Shown: positions 1 to 9,176, numbered from the stretch's first letter. The stretch is DNA of 39,302 bases from Clostridiales bacterium (GCA_020063565.1 JAICDB010000016.1:1-39302), one strand, 5' to 3'. Program-made: numbers and translations. Notes: a model not told the origin generated them from the letters alone.

Positions 1-67
1 CTCCAAGGGGAGGGAATCCTTCTTTTTACTCAAAACTTTTAGTTTCAATGGTTTAAGGATATTAAGT

Positions 68-88
68 ATATGATACTTAGTATCATAT
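68..88. promoter_or_regulatory. Palindrome upstream of the ABC transporter permease; possible operator
   Basis: Two perfect 9-bp arms (ATATGATAC at 68-76 and GTATCATAT at 80-88) flank a TTA centre, 36 bp before the permease start codon. The rest of 1-123 holds no coding region that I can see. The symmetry suits a dimeric repressor site or a small hairpin between the unseen upstream gene and the permease. No known motif is recognised. Confidence 0.4.
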
Positions 89-123
89 CTGACACTACTT
101 AGTATTTTTGGGGGAGGAGAAAC

Positions 124-777
124 ATGGGAACAATACAATTTATCCTGTCAATCCTCCCTCTGCTTTTGCAGGGGGCAGTAGTGACACTGGAATTGACGCT
201 ATCATCATTCTTTTTGGGAACTATTCTCGGTTTGTTTCTTGCACTTATGAAAATTACTAAAATATCTTTTTTCAGGAAAATTGCAGGTTTTTATATCTGG
301 TTTTTCAGGGGGGTTCCCCTCATAGTACAAATTATGTTCATTTTTTACGGATTAGGTAGCATCGGAATAAAATTGGATAGATTACCTGCGGGCGTTTTGG
401 CTATGAGCCTCTGCGGCGCAGCCTATATCGCTGAAATAATCAGAGCAGGTATCCAGTCAATTGAAAAAGGACAGATGGAAGCGGCGCTTTCTTTGGGAAT
501 GACCTATTCACAGGCCATGAGGCGTATTATCATTCCCCAGACTTACCGCCGGCTTGTTCCTCCCATGTGTAACGAATTTATTTTACTCTTAAAGGATGCA
601 GCCCTTGTAGCGGTTATAGGCGGGCGTGAACTTTTAAGGGTTGGTCAAACCCTGGACAGCGCTTACTTCCGATCACTTGAAATTTACGGGGCTGTCGCAC
701 TGGTTTATCTCTTTTTAACTACCATTTTTACCATCATATTTGATAAAATTGAAAATAGATTTGCCATTTATGAATAG
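124..777 (+). CDS. Polar amino-acid ABC transporter, permease subunit
   Basis: This is an inner-membrane permease of the HisM/GlnP family, 217 aa, which is the usual length. It forms the channel of a polar amino-acid importer. About five hydrophobic segments are visible. The cytoplasmic EAA loop that contacts the ATPase is seen near residues 120-155 (EAALSLGMTYSQAMRRIIIP...). The ATG at 124 follows a strong GGGGGAGGAG ribosome binding site. The ATPase gene starts 18 bp downstream, so the two are co-transcribed. The periplasmic-type binding protein should lie just left of the window. The substrate cannot be told from the sequence. Confidence 0.93.
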   Translation: MGTIQFILSILPLLLQGAVVTLELTLSSFFLGTILGLFLALMKITKISFFRKIAGFYIWFFRGVPLIVQIMFIFYGLGSIGIKLDRLPAGVLAMSLCGAAYIAEIIRAGIQSIEKGQMEAALSLGMTYSQAMRRIIIPQTYRRLVPPMCNEFILLLKDAALVAVIGGRELLRVGQTLDSAYFRSLEIYGAVALVYLFLTTIFTIIFDKIENRFAIYE

Positions 778-795
778 ACTCAGGGGGACTGCGCA

Positions 796-1548
796 ATGAT
801 TACTGTTAAAAACATAACCAAAAGCTTTGGAGATTTACAGGTACTAAAAAATATCGACCTTCATATCTCCCCTGGTGAGGTCGTATGTATAATTGGTCCC
901 AGCGGTTCGGGAAAAAGCACATTGTTAAGATGTCTAAATTACCTGGAAAGAATTGATTTCGGAGAAATATTAATTGCCGGAGAACCTCTCGATAAGAAAA
1001 AAGTTAACGGAAGATACGTAAAGACTACTCAAAGGGATATTTGTAAAATGAGAAGTAAAACCGGGATGGTTTTTCAGCAATTTAATCTCTTTCCTCATTT
1101 AACAGCTTTGCAAAATGTTGCCGAAGGCCCCATTACAGTTTTAAAAACACCCCGTAAAGAAGCTGAAAAAAGGGCATTTCAATTATTAGAAAAAGTAGGA
1201 CTTGCTGATAAAGCCAATACCTACCCTGCTCACCTTTCCGGAGGGCAAAAACAGCGAGTTGCAATTGCCAGGGCACTCTCTATGAATCCCAAAATAATGC
1301 TTTTTGATGAACCCACATCCGCCCTAGACCCTGAATTAGTGGGAGAAGTTTTAGAAGTAATGAAGGACCTGGCCAAGGAAGGTATGACTATGGTAGTTGT
1401 AACCCATGAAATGGGATTTGCTAAAGAGGTGGCTGATAGGGTATTATTTATGGATAACGGCAAAATAATTGAAGATAGCTCACCCCGGGAAATTTTTACA
1501 AACCCCAGGCATCAAAGAACACGAGAATTTCTTTCTAAAATCTTATAG
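796..1548 (+). CDS. Polar amino-acid ABC transporter, ATP-binding subunit
   Basis: This is a 250-aa ATPase of the GlnQ/HisP family that powers the permease encoded just upstream. It shows Walker A (GPSGSGKST, about residue 34), the Q-loop (FQQFNLFPH), the ABC signature LSGGQKQR, Walker B with the catalytic glutamate ([14 protein letters not shown]) and the H-loop (VVTHEMGFA). The length and the C-terminal form ([11 protein letters not shown]) are those of the amino-acid importer subfamily. It has an ATG start with GGGGGA upstream. It is the last gene of the operon and is followed directly by an inverted-repeat element. Confidence 0.95.
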   Translation: MITVKNITKSFGDLQVLKNIDLHISPGEVVCIIGPSGSGKSTLLRCLNYLERIDFGEILIAGEPLDKKKVNGRYVKTTQRDICKMRSKTGMVFQQFNLFPHLTALQNVAEGPITVLKTPRKEAEKRAFQLLEKVGLADKANTYPAHLSGGQKQRVAIARALSMNPKIMLFDEPTSALDPELVGEVLEVMKDLAKEGMTMVVVTHEMGFAKEVADRVLFMDNGKIIEDSSPREIFTNPRHQRTREFLSKIL

Positions 1549-1552
1549 TGAT

Positions 1553-1782
1553 TGTTCGAAAAGGAGCACGATAGACACGAGAAGTTCAAGGCGGCGCAGA
1601 CTTTGAGCAGCGGAGCCCGGCACTTAGTCCAATGATTAGTTTTATTATACTGTTAGTTGCAGTTCGACTTATAAATTAAAGGTAGTTATGTGACTAACAA
1701 CAAAACTAAGTGCCGGGTGAGCAGCGGAGAAGTCAAGCCAACGCAGAAATTCGAAGTGGATTTCGCGCGGACTTTTCGAACA
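1553..1782. repeat. MITE-like element with nested inverted repeats
   Basis: The ends are perfect 11-bp inverted repeats, TGTTCGAAAAG (1553-1563) and CTTTTCGAACA (1772-1782). Inside lies a second perfect 13-bp pair, CCCGGCACTTAGT (1616-1628) and ACTAAGTGCCGGG (1705-1717). A motif GAGCAGCGGAG occurs on both sides in direct orientation (about 1605 and 1719), together with similar CAAGxCxxCGCAGA stretches. No convincing protein is encoded. The whole 1549-1994 gap contains this element and then an AT-rich stretch before the MCP gene. It looks like a non-autonomous mobile repeat or a structured intergenic repeat. I cannot see other copies in this window. Confidence 0.6.
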
Positions 1783-1994
1783 TCCTCTTATAACTAGATG
1801 TTTTTTATATACTTTATCAAGGGCAGCGTCGAGAGGTACTGTCCTTTTTATTTGCAGCACTAAAAGAAGTTTTTAAAAAATTATTTTAAAAAAGGTTTTT
1901 ACTGTTTTTTGCAGAATAATACAAATGAAATGCAAAATCTGTCAGTATTTCTTTATAATTGCAAAATGATTGAGATAAACAATGGGGGGATAAT

Positions 1995-2846
1995 ATGACG
2001 GAAAATAATTTGACTTTGCTCGATCACCTAATTGCAGTTGCACCTGTATTTAATGCTATCACTTCTGCCGACCTGGGAATTCTGATTGTTGACAGGGAAA
2101 AAGTTCTGGAATACATACCGGCCCTGGAACTGGACCTTAAAATCAAAAAAGGAGACCCGATAAATGACGCCTGGGCGGTAAAAAAAGCTATGGACAAAGG
2201 CGAACGGGTAATCAGCGAGGTGGATACAAAGGCACACGGGGTGTCATATGTTGCTGTAGGTTATCCCATATATGATAATGAAGGTAATTTAATAGGAGGA
2301 GTAGGTGTTTCCGAATCCCTGGATCGCAAGACAAAAATTTTAAATCTGGCAAACAACCTCAACGAAACCATACAAACAATAAACGGGACCGTACAGCAGC
2401 TTGGCGCCGAAGCGGAGGAATTATCCGCCACCAGCCAGGAGCTGTTGTCTACTTCCCATGAAACAAATCAACAGGTAAAAAATACCGACAATATCCTGCA
2501 GGTAATCAGGAAAGTAGCTGACCAGACCAACCTCATAGGATTAAATGCAGCCATAGAAGCAGCCAGGGTGGGAGAACAGGGACGCGGTTTCACCGTCGTA
2601 GCGGAAGAAGTAAGGAAACTGGCAACTTCAACCTCTGATTCCACTGACCAAATTGAGGAAATTATCACGGGAATACAGCAGGCTGTTGGGCAAATAAACA
2701 CTGGAGTGGAACAGGTAGCTCAGGTAACCGGTGGCCAAGCAGAAGGAATAAGCAATCTAGGTTCTGCAGTAGAGGAGTTAAAAGCTCTTTCTGAAAATCT
2801 TGTGGCCATAGCAAATGAACTTTCAAAAGATATTTATAAAAAGTAA
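1995..2846 (+). CDS. Short soluble methyl-accepting chemotaxis-type protein
   Basis: This is a 283-aa protein with no predicted membrane segment. Residues about 1-120 form a small sensor-like domain (PAS/Cache-like; hydrophobic strands such as [16 protein letters not shown] and [24 protein letters not shown]). Residues about 120-280 form a methyl-accepting signalling coiled coil. The CheA/CheW-binding hairpin tip is clear near residues 175-213 ([20 protein letters not shown], then [15 protein letters not shown]). It therefore probably signals from the cytoplasm to CheA. No transmembrane or HAMP domain is present, so the coiled coil is short. It has a strong GGGGGGA ribosome binding site and ends at a clear terminator, so it is monocistronic. 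The ligand is unknown. Confidence 0.88.
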   Translation: MTENNLTLLDHLIAVAPVFNAITSADLGILIVDREKVLEYIPALELDLKIKKGDPINDAWAVKKAMDKGERVISEVDTKAHGVSYVAVGYPIYDNEGNLIGGVGVSESLDRKTKILNLANNLNETIQTINGTVQQLGAEAEELSATSQELLSTSHETNQQVKNTDNILQVIRKVADQTNLIGLNAAIEAARVGEQGRGFTVVAEEVRKLATSTSDSTDQIEEIITGIQQAVGQINTGVEQVAQVTGGQAEGISNLGSAVEELKALSENLVAIANELSKDIYKK

Positions 2847-2872
2847 GTCATAAAGTAAGTCATAAAGATAAG

Positions 2873-2910
2873 GCATACTGGTAATGAATCACCAGTATGC
2901 TTTATTAATT
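2873..2910 (+). terminator. Rho-independent terminator after the MCP gene
   Basis: A perfect 10-bp stem, GCATACTGGT (2873-2882) with ACCAGTATGC (2891-2900), has an 8-nt loop and is followed by TTTATTAATTTTG. It sits 26 bp after the stop codon. Confidence 0.8.
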
Positions 2911-3037
2911 TTGTATCTACTTATAATCTTATCAATATTTAACATTTTTAATAATTTACAGGGTATAATTAATTACAATTGTATAATATTATATAAGTAT
3001 TATCAAAAATATCTAAATCCATTAAAGGAGTGCTGTT

Positions 3038-3691
3038 ATGCTAATTGCAAAAATGAAGGACCCTGTTAGCGCTTTAACCCATTTGCTGGGTATTGTTTTG
3101 GCCATAATAGGTCTGGTAATCCTACTTTATTTCGCAGCAGTTAAAGCTACAGTCTGGCATATTGTATCTTTTGCTGTATTTGGAAGCAGTATGATTTTAC
3201 TTTATACGGCCAGTACACTATATCATTCCCTGAAGTTGTCTGAAAAAGGTACTAAAATTCTTCGCAAAGTCGACCATATGATGATCTACGTTCTAATTGC
3301 TGGAACGTATACACCTGTCACTCTGATTCCACTACGAGGTGCATGGGGGTGGAGTCTTTTCGGCAGTATCTGGGCAATTGCTGTAGCGGGTATTTTATTA
3401 AAAGTTTTTTGGTTTGATGCCCCCCGCTGGTTTTCTACTTTATTTTACACTGTAATGGGCTGGCTCGTTGTAATAGCGTTTTATCCACTAATGCAAACTG
3501 TTCCACCTGCCGGAATTAGCTGGCTGGTAGCAGGAGGAACATTATATACTATTGGAGCAGTAATTTATGGTACAAAATGGCCTAAAATTACGTCTCAAGT
3601 ATTTGGGTTCCATGAAATTTTTCACCTGTTCGTACTAGGCGGAAGTTTCTGCCACTTCTGGTTTATGATAAAATACGTCCTTTATCTATAG
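3038..3691 (+). CDS. Hemolysin III / TrhA (PAQR-like) membrane protein
   Basis: This is a 217-aa integral membrane protein with about seven hydrophobic helices. Family motifs are present: the serine/histidine of STLYHS near residue 63, the HMMIY segment near residue 80, and the C-terminal histidines in HEIFHLFVLGGSFCHF. These histidines and an acidic residue match the metal site of the PAQR/CREST superfamily. Members have been linked to membrane homeostasis; the haemolysin name is historical. The start is fixed by AAGGAG seven bases before the ATG at 3038. The 190-bp gap before it is AT-rich. The gene is followed by its own hairpin terminator and is probably transcribed alone. Confidence 0.92.
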   Translation: MLIAKMKDPVSALTHLLGIVLAIIGLVILLYFAAVKATVWHIVSFAVFGSSMILLYTASTLYHSLKLSEKGTKILRKVDHMMIYVLIAGTYTPVTLIPLRGAWGWSLFGSIWAIAVAGILLKVFWFDAPRWFSTLFYTVMGWLVVIAFYPLMQTVPPAGISWLVAGGTLYTIGAVIYGTKWPKITSQVFGFHEIFHLFVLGGSFCHFWFMIKYVLYL

Positions 3692-3696
3692 CGTCA

Positions 3697-3725
3697 AAGA
3701 CTTGGTGCAAGCCAAGTCTTCATTT
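3697..3725 (+). terminator. Probable terminator after the hemolysin III gene
   Basis: A perfect 9-bp stem, AAGACTTGG (3697-3705) with CCAAGTCTT (3712-3720), has a 6-nt loop and is followed by CATTT. The T-tract is weak. It separates this gene from the convergent recQ. Confidence 0.6.
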
Positions 3726-3747
3726 AAGCGAGGGATAGGTAACCGAA

Positions 3748-5877
3748 TTAAGTTTCGCTTTTATGCTTGCAAAGTACCGCTTTGATGGTAAAATAATCTA
3801 CTTCTTCAGGCAGTGCTTCCTTAATGGGTTTTAATTTCTGTGCTCCTATCTTTTCAATTGCATCTAAAATAAGGGATTCCTGTTCTTTGGTTATGAAATC
3901 ATCAAAGTTCACAAAAAGACCTTCATTACTGCAGCGGATAAGGTGGTCCTGGACAGTGCTGATTTTTATTTCCCTTTCCTCAGCTATTTCCTGCAATGAT
4001 TTTCCCTGGTGATACATGTTATAAGTGATAACGTGACTGGGAATTTTATCATCTTTAGATTTATTAGATACTTTCATTGCAGGTTTTTTTACTCTATTAA
4101 TCCCCTTTTCCTCCACATACTTTTTGATCAGATCTATAAATGCATCACCATACCTGTTTAACTTGGCTTCTCCTACCCCTTTAAGTTTAAGTAATGCTTC
4201 CTTATCTGTAGGGCAGTATTCGCTCATTTCACGTAATGTACTGTCATGGAAAATAATATACGGAGGCACTCCTTCCCTGTCTGAAATATCTTTTCGCAAA
4301 CGCTTTAGCATTTCAAAGAGGGTATCATCTTGAGGTATCTTTTCTTTCTTCTTGCGTACCCTTTGAAAAACTTTTTCCTTGTTCTTTAAGACATGGACGG
4401 CTTTTTTCCTTAGTTTTATCACAGGATACTGTCCCTCAGTAAGGTAAAGATAATTATCCGCAATTAAAACATTTATAATATCCTTAATTTCTTTTAGAGT
4501 ATACTCATCCATAATCCCATAGGTGGACAGCATTTGAAAACCCTGTTCCGTTACTTTCTTACTTTTGGAACCCTTGAGTACTTGAGCAATTAAAGAGCTG
4601 CCGTAACCTTCCTTCATACGAACTATACATGAAAAAATCTTTTGGGCCTCTATTGTAATGTCCACAAGCTCACTGTCATCGTTACAGGAACTGCAATTGT
4701 TACATTCATCAGGTACATCATCTTCTCCGAAATATTCTAAAATAAACTTTCGTAAACAACTTTGGGTATGGCAATAATCTACCATGGCCTGCAACTTTTT
4801 ATATTCATTTATTTTTCTTTCCGGTGAAAGGGAAGTCTGTTCTATTAAGAATTTCTGAATCATAATATCTTTAGGTTCAAATAACAAAATGCATTCACTT
4901 GGCTCACCGTCTCTTCCTGCGCGACCTGCTTCCTGATAATAGGCCTCCATATTTTTAGGCAGGTTATAGTGAACCACATACCGGACATTCGACTTATCAA
5001 TGCCCATACCAAAGGCATTAGTTGCCACCATAATATTTAAATCGTCATATATAAAAGCTTCCTGGCTTTTCTTTCTCTCCTCATCACTTAAGCCTGCATG
5101 ATACCTGCCTGCACTGTACCCTTTTTCCTGCAAAATTTTATACAGCCTATCCACTTCTTTTCTGGTGGCAGCATAGATAATTCCCGACCTGTCCTTATTT
5201 TCTTGAACATAATTCATCATAAAGTCATTTTTATTTTCGCCCCTTACCACAGAAAAAAATAAGTTTTCACGGTTAAAGCCGGAAATATAAACGTTTGGAT
5301 TGCGGAGTGATAAGAGTTTTATAACATCTTCCTTTACTTCTGCAGTAGCAGTTGCAGTAAAGGCTGCAACAATAGGTCTGGCAGGTAATTTTTTTATTAA
5401 AGATGAAATGGACCTGTAGCTTGGCCTGAAATCATGTCCCCACTGGGAAACGCAGTGCGCTTCATCTACTGCCAGTAAAGAAATATCGAGAAACTTCAAC
5501 AACTCACAAAATCGTCCAGATTCCAATCTCTCAGGAGCCACATAAATAAGTTTAAATTCTCCGTTTTTAGCTTTCCGGAGCCTCAGTTTAACTTCTTGAT
5601 AATCTAAAGAACTGTTTATGTAAGTAGCCGGCAGACCCATGTTATTGAGAGAATCTACCTGATCCTTCATCAGGGAAATTAAAGGAGAAATAACCAAAGT
5701 TACTCCCTTGAGCAAAAGGGCCGGTATTTGGTAGCAAATTGATTTACCTCCACCTGTGGGCATTATGGTAAATGTATCGCTTCCTTCTAAGATACTTCTA
5801 ATAATTTTTTCCTGCCCGGCTCTAAATGTTTGATAACCATAGTAATTCTGCAATATTTTTAATGCATTTTCCAGCAT
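3748..5877 (-). CDS. recQ: RecQ-family ATP-dependent DNA helicase
   Basis: This is a 3'-5' DNA helicase of superfamily 2 for recombination and repair. At 709 aa it is longer than E. coli RecQ. The order is: helicase core with Walker A MPTGGGKS (about residue 40) and the DEAH box VDEAHCVSQWGHDFR; second RecA lobe with GMGIDKSNVRYVVHYNLPKN and the arginine-finger motif EAGRAGRDGE; RQC zinc site (CRKFILEYFGE...CNNC..C); HRDC domain about residues 505-585; and a C-terminal helix-turn-helix tail (SLQEIAEEREIKISTVQDHL), as in long Firmicutes RecQs. I placed the start at 5877, 16 codons inside the longest frame, because MLENALKILQNYYGYQ is where family proteins begin and GGGAGAG precedes it. Confidence 0.93.
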   Translation of the reverse strand: MLENALKILQNYYGYQTFRAGQEKIIRSILEGSDTFTIMPTGGGKSICYQIPALLLKGVTLVISPLISLMKDQVDSLNNMGLPATYINSSLDYQEVKLRLRKAKNGEFKLIYVAPERLESGRFCELLKFLDISLLAVDEAHCVSQWGHDFRPSYRSISSLIKKLPARPIVAAFTATATAEVKEDVIKLLSLRNPNVYISGFNRENLFFSVVRGENKNDFMMNYVQENKDRSGIIYAATRKEVDRLYKILQEKGYSAGRYHAGLSDEERKKSQEAFIYDDLNIMVATNAFGMGIDKSNVRYVVHYNLPKNMEAYYQEAGRAGRDGEPSECILLFEPKDIMIQKFLIEQTSLSPERKINEYKKLQAMVDYCHTQSCLRKFILEYFGEDDVPDECNNCSSCNDDSELVDITIEAQKIFSCIVRMKEGYGSSLIAQVLKGSKSKKVTEQGFQMLSTYGIMDEYTLKEIKDIINVLIADNYLYLTEGQYPVIKLRKKAVHVLKNKEKVFQRVRKKKEKIPQDDTLFEMLKRLRKDISDREGVPPYIIFHDSTLREMSEYCPTDKEALLKLKGVGEAKLNRYGDAFIDLIKKYVEEKGINRVKKPAMKVSNKSKDDKIPSHVITYNMYHQGKSLQEIAEEREIKISTVQDHLIRCSNEGLFVNFDDFITKEQESLILDAIEKIGAQKLKPIKEALPEEVDYFTIKAVLCKHKSET

Positions 5878-6010
5878 TGCCTCAACTCTCCCACAATATG
5901 TTGGTACTATTAAACAGTATATCACTAATATTAATAATTTTTGATAATAAATTTTCTCAATTTAGCTAACAATAAAGTTATAAATAATAAGGATAATAAG
6001 GTGGAGTGAT

Positions 6011-6641
6011 ATGAAAAAAAATGGACTGGCAGCGTGGCAACTGACTATGCTGGCTCTTGGAACAGTCGTAGGCGGCTACTTTTGGCTTGGGAAGAATGGT
6101 TCGATCTTTGGCAAGTGCAGGCCATGCCCCGCTGCTTTTAATAGATAAAGGCGATGTACCTTTAAAAGGTATTCTTTTTTCCGGAGCCGCGATGTTAGCT
6201 GCGGTAGCTTTAGGTTATATACTGCCCAGCCGGATATATATTTTTCTTGTAAGTTCCGGAGGCTTTTCATTACTTTTTGCCTACGTTGTTATTATGTTTA
6301 CCCACTATCGTTTTAGAAAAATGAACGGCTGCCCTCCCCACGGGCACTGCCAGCTTGCAGGATTTCCTTATACCTCTTGGCTGGCTATTGTCAGTTTGTT
6401 AATTATCGTTGCTACAATGCCTTTAATTCCGGGGCAGGGTTCAGGTCTATTTGCGGGATTAATACTGGTGGCTTTCTATTCATTAACTTACCTGCTATTT
6501 AAAATTTTGCCTCAAAAATTAAATCCTCAAAACCTAGCGCCTACAAAACCTTTATTTCTAGAAAACAAATCAATAAAGAGAGAGGATTTCCGAAAAACAA
6601 AAATGGAGTTTGCTGAAGAAAATTCGCAAGAAGAGGATTAA
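6011..6641 (+). pseudogene. Amino-acid permease remnant with internal deletion
   Basis: The reading frame from ATG 6011 (after a GGTGGAG site) begins like an APC-family permease, MKKNGLAAWQLTMLALGTVV, which is the start of helix 1. After about 30 codons it runs out of frame into a stop at 6144-6146. From about 6090 a different frame carries the last third of the same family: a RMVRSLASAGHAP motif, VPLKGILFSGAAM, the GGFSLLFAYVVIMFTHYRFRK helix, GHCQLAGFPYTSW and two last helices. Some 300 internal codons are missing and the two ends are joined out of frame. The gene is dead. It borders the CO cluster on the cooS side. Confidence 0.8.
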
Positions 6642-6672
6642 AAAGGCTAATAGGGACTTTTCCCTATTAGCC
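6641..6672 (-). terminator. Terminator of the coo structural operon
   Basis: A perfect 12-bp stem, GGCTAATAGGGA (6645-6656) with TCCCTATTAGCC (6661-6672), has a 4-nt loop. Read on the minus strand it is followed by TTTTTAATCC, so it acts on the cooS side. The plus-strand side has no T-tract. Confidence 0.8.
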
Positions 6673-6677
6673 AAAAC

Positions 6678-8585
6678 TTAAATACCTAAGCCCTTACGTC
6701 TTTCCTTAATTGCATTAAACAATTTATCTGCAGCCTTTTTCGAATCGGTTTCTACAATAAAGTAACCGCCAAGCAGATCTTTTGTTTTCTCAGTTAAAAA
6801 TTCAGCAACTACAGAAGAACCCATAATTTGTGGTACAATTCCTATATGGGTAGGTAGTCCCAAAGCAACTGCCCAAGTCCCAATTGCCACTGCCTTCTCC
6901 GCCATAGCCTCTGGTGCAGAAGCTACGAGAGGTAGTTTGTCTAAATCTACTCCTAGCTTATTAGCAATGGCAACAGCTACTTTAACTGCCCTGGTATTAT
7001 CGACACAAGAGCCCATGTGCAATACTAAAGGTAGAGGTCCGTTAAGTCCGGCTGCCTTACCAATGGTAGTAAGTACGGCTTTTAAGGAATCACCGGCATA
7101 AGCCTCAGTTGCCTCCTGAGTCATTAGACCGTTCTTAGCAAAAGCACCAGCTCCACAACCGGTAGCTAACATCAAGACGTTATTTTTAGCCAGCTCTTTA
7201 GCAATAGTCATAAAGTTATGGTCTTGAATTGTCTGAGGATTGTTACAACCGGCAAACAATGCAATACCTTGAATGTTTCCGTTAACAATATTATCAATTA
7301 AAGGCTTTAACGGGTCTTTAGCATTTACCTTGCTTAAGGCCGCCATGATTGCCTCAGCGCTGAAGCCGGCAATGGCTGTTTGCTTAGAATCAGGAATATT
7401 AACTTTAGCGTTGTCCCGTCTTTTAAAGGCATCAATTGCCAGCTCAACAATCTTTTTAGCGCTGTCAAAGGCTGAATCTTCATGGAACTCTATATGAGTA
7501 GCGCCAGTAATCTTGTTCTCTTGCATAGTGGTAATTACTTCTGTATGGAAACACTCAGCTAAGCCGGTAAGAGAAGGCATAATACATTGCACATCGACGA
7601 CCATAGCATCTACAGCGCCTGTAATTATGGCCAATTCCTGAGACAGGTAGTTAGTAGCCAGAGGAATTCCACGCCGCATCATCACTTCGTTACCCGTACA
7701 ACAAATACCAACGATATTAATACCTTCTTTAGCCCCTGCTTTTTTAGCTTCTTCATTCATCTTCAACGCTACATCGCAAACAATTTCACTAAGTACAGGG
7801 TTATGACCGTGAACCGCAATGTTGACAGCATCTTCCTTCAGCACGCCGAGGTTGGCTGTAGTAACTACCGGTTCAGGTGTACCAAATAAGACATCAGATA
7901 ACTCCGTTGATAAATACATACCCGTATAATCTGCCAGCGCTCCCTTTAACCCACCAAGCAAAACATTGACTGCATCGGCATCACAACCAACATGAGTGCG
8001 ACCCATAATCTGGGTGACAACGGCATCGATATTGTGCGGCATAACCCCTAGATCTATCAGTTTGTCCACCCGCTCAGCGGTCATGGTTTCTTTGGCCCAG
8101 TTACAAGGTATGCTAGACTTCTGACGTGAGAAATCCTCCAGGGAAGCTAAAGCTACTTCTTTTGCCACTTGCTTTATATCTTTACCTGCCGGCGCCAAGT
8201 TTAATTTTTCTGCTATACTTTTTAGCTTTTGCTCATCTTTGATTTGATATGCAAGTGCATGTCCTTCGCCAACTTCCAATAAAGTTAAAGCTACGTGACG
8301 ACCGTGCTCGGAATGCGCAGCAGCACCTGCAGCAAGCATTCTGATCAAATTTCGAGCCGCGATGGTATGAGCATCCGCTCCACAAACACCTCTTTGTGGT
8401 CCGTTGCCGAAGGGATCAATTCGGCAAGGCCCTTTCCAACAAATCCGACAGCAAATTCCTAATTCACCAAAACCACACTGTGGTTTCATCGCCTCAAAAC
8501 GATCCCAAACTGTTTCAATTCCTTCCTTACTAGCTATGGAAAGTAACTGATCAACAGAAGGATCAACAGAATTTTTGTTACTCAT
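6678..8585 (-). CDS. cooS: Ni-dependent carbon monoxide dehydrogenase, catalytic subunit
   Basis: This homodimeric enzyme interconverts CO + H2O and CO2 + 2H+ + 2e-. It is 635 aa, the size of C. hydrogenoformans CooS. Near the N-terminus Cys37 and Cys45 suit the inter-subunit D-cluster, and Cys46, Cys49, Cys54 and Cys68 suit the B-cluster, as in known CODH structures. Segments around the Ni-Fe C-cluster are recognisable (GHNPVLSEIVCD; GICCTGNEVMMRRGIPLATN; FAGCNNP; LMLATGCGAGAF; LHMGSCVDNTRA). The ATG at 8585 follows AGGGAGGGGAC; an upstream in-frame TTG adds 14 unrelated residues. It is the last gene of the cooM operon, 16 bp after cooF, so this is the hydrogen-evolving CODH-I type rather than an acetyl-CoA-synthase partner. 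Confidence 0.97.
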   Translation of the reverse strand: MSNKNSVDPSVDQLLSIASKEGIETVWDRFEAMKPQCGFGELGICCRICWKGPCRIDPFGNGPQRGVCGADAHTIAARNLIRMLAAGAAAHSEHGRHVALTLLEVGEGHALAYQIKDEQKLKSIAEKLNLAPAGKDIKQVAKEVALASLEDFSRQKSSIPCNWAKETMTAERVDKLIDLGVMPHNIDAVVTQIMGRTHVGCDADAVNVLLGGLKGALADYTGMYLSTELSDVLFGTPEPVVTTANLGVLKEDAVNIAVHGHNPVLSEIVCDVALKMNEEAKKAGAKEGINIVGICCTGNEVMMRRGIPLATNYLSQELAIITGAVDAMVVDVQCIMPSLTGLAECFHTEVITTMQENKITGATHIEFHEDSAFDSAKKIVELAIDAFKRRDNAKVNIPDSKQTAIAGFSAEAIMAALSKVNAKDPLKPLIDNIVNGNIQGIALFAGCNNPQTIQDHNFMTIAKELAKNNVLMLATGCGAGAFAKNGLMTQEATEAYAGDSLKAVLTTIGKAAGLNGPLPLVLHMGSCVDNTRAVKVAVAIANKLGVDLDKLPLVASAPEAMAEKAVAIGTWAVALGLPTHIGIVPQIMGSSVVAEFLTEKTKDLLGGYFIVETDSKKAADKLFNAIKERRKGLGI

Positions 8586-8601
8586 GATGTCCCCTCCCTG
8601 C

Positions 8602-9159
8602 TTATTTGTGTGTATGAGCTTCCGCAAGTTCTTTTGCTCTTGTCTTAAAGAGTTTATTGCGATAACTTTCGAGATCTATCAACATTATTGCCTTTGTAGG
8701 ACATGCCTCAATACAGGCATAAGATTTTTCCTTATTATCCTTTATTCTGCTATAACAAAGATCACACTTTCTAGCTTTGGCTTTCTTGGTTCGACTGTTA
8801 CCCCCTTCTTTCTTATCTGCTCTTATGGTAATAGCTCCGAAAGGACATACCATGACACAAACCTTACAGCCAACACAATTCTTCTCATTGATTTTAACCA
8901 ACCCGTCTTCTTGATATATTGCTCCTATAGGACAGGCTAGTGCACAAGGTGCATCTTCACATTGTCTACATTGCATAGGCATAACCATATCATCAACTTG
9001 AACTACTGAGTTTCTTGGCTGTAATTGTAAGCCTTGGGTTACGGCAGTTTGTAAATCACAATCTGCATGAGCAATAGCACAGGCCAGCTCACAGTTCTTG
9101 CATCCCAAGCACTTTCGGGGATCAGCGTAAATAAAGGAATTCTCTTTAGCTCTCTCCAT
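8602..9159 (-). CDS. cooF: CODH-associated ferredoxin-like iron-sulfur protein
   Basis: This is an electron carrier between CooS and the membrane hydrogenase, 185 aa. It has four [4Fe-4S] cysteine sets of the DmsB/HycB type: CLGCKNCELAC near residue 17, CRQCEDAPCALACP near residue 64, CVGCKVCVMVCP near residue 94, and CDLC with CIEACP near residues 131-152. AAAGGTGG precedes the ATG at 9159. It lies between hypA and cooS with short gaps (17 and 16 bp), the C. hydrogenoformans order. No signal peptide is seen, so it acts on the cytoplasmic face. Confidence 0.95.
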   Translation of the reverse strand: MERAKENSFIYADPRKCLGCKNCELACAIAHADCDLQTAVTQGLQLQPRNSVVQVDDMVMPMQCRQCEDAPCALACPIGAIYQEDGLVKINEKNCVGCKVCVMVCPFGAITIRADKKEGGNSRTKKAKARKCDLCYSRIKDNKEKSYACIEACPTKAIMLIDLESYRNKLFKTRAKELAEAHTHK

Positions 9160-9176
9160 TTGGATTCACCACCTTT

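Noticed and set aside
1669-1860. A 63-codon minus-strand open frame inside the inverted-repeat element
   Set aside because: It spans the palindromic element and AT-rich DNA, with no protein-like features and no ribosome binding site.
2840-2867. Tandem 12-bp repeat AAAGTAAGTCAT at the MCP stop codon
   Set aside because: Two copies only, probably slippage; no function suggested.
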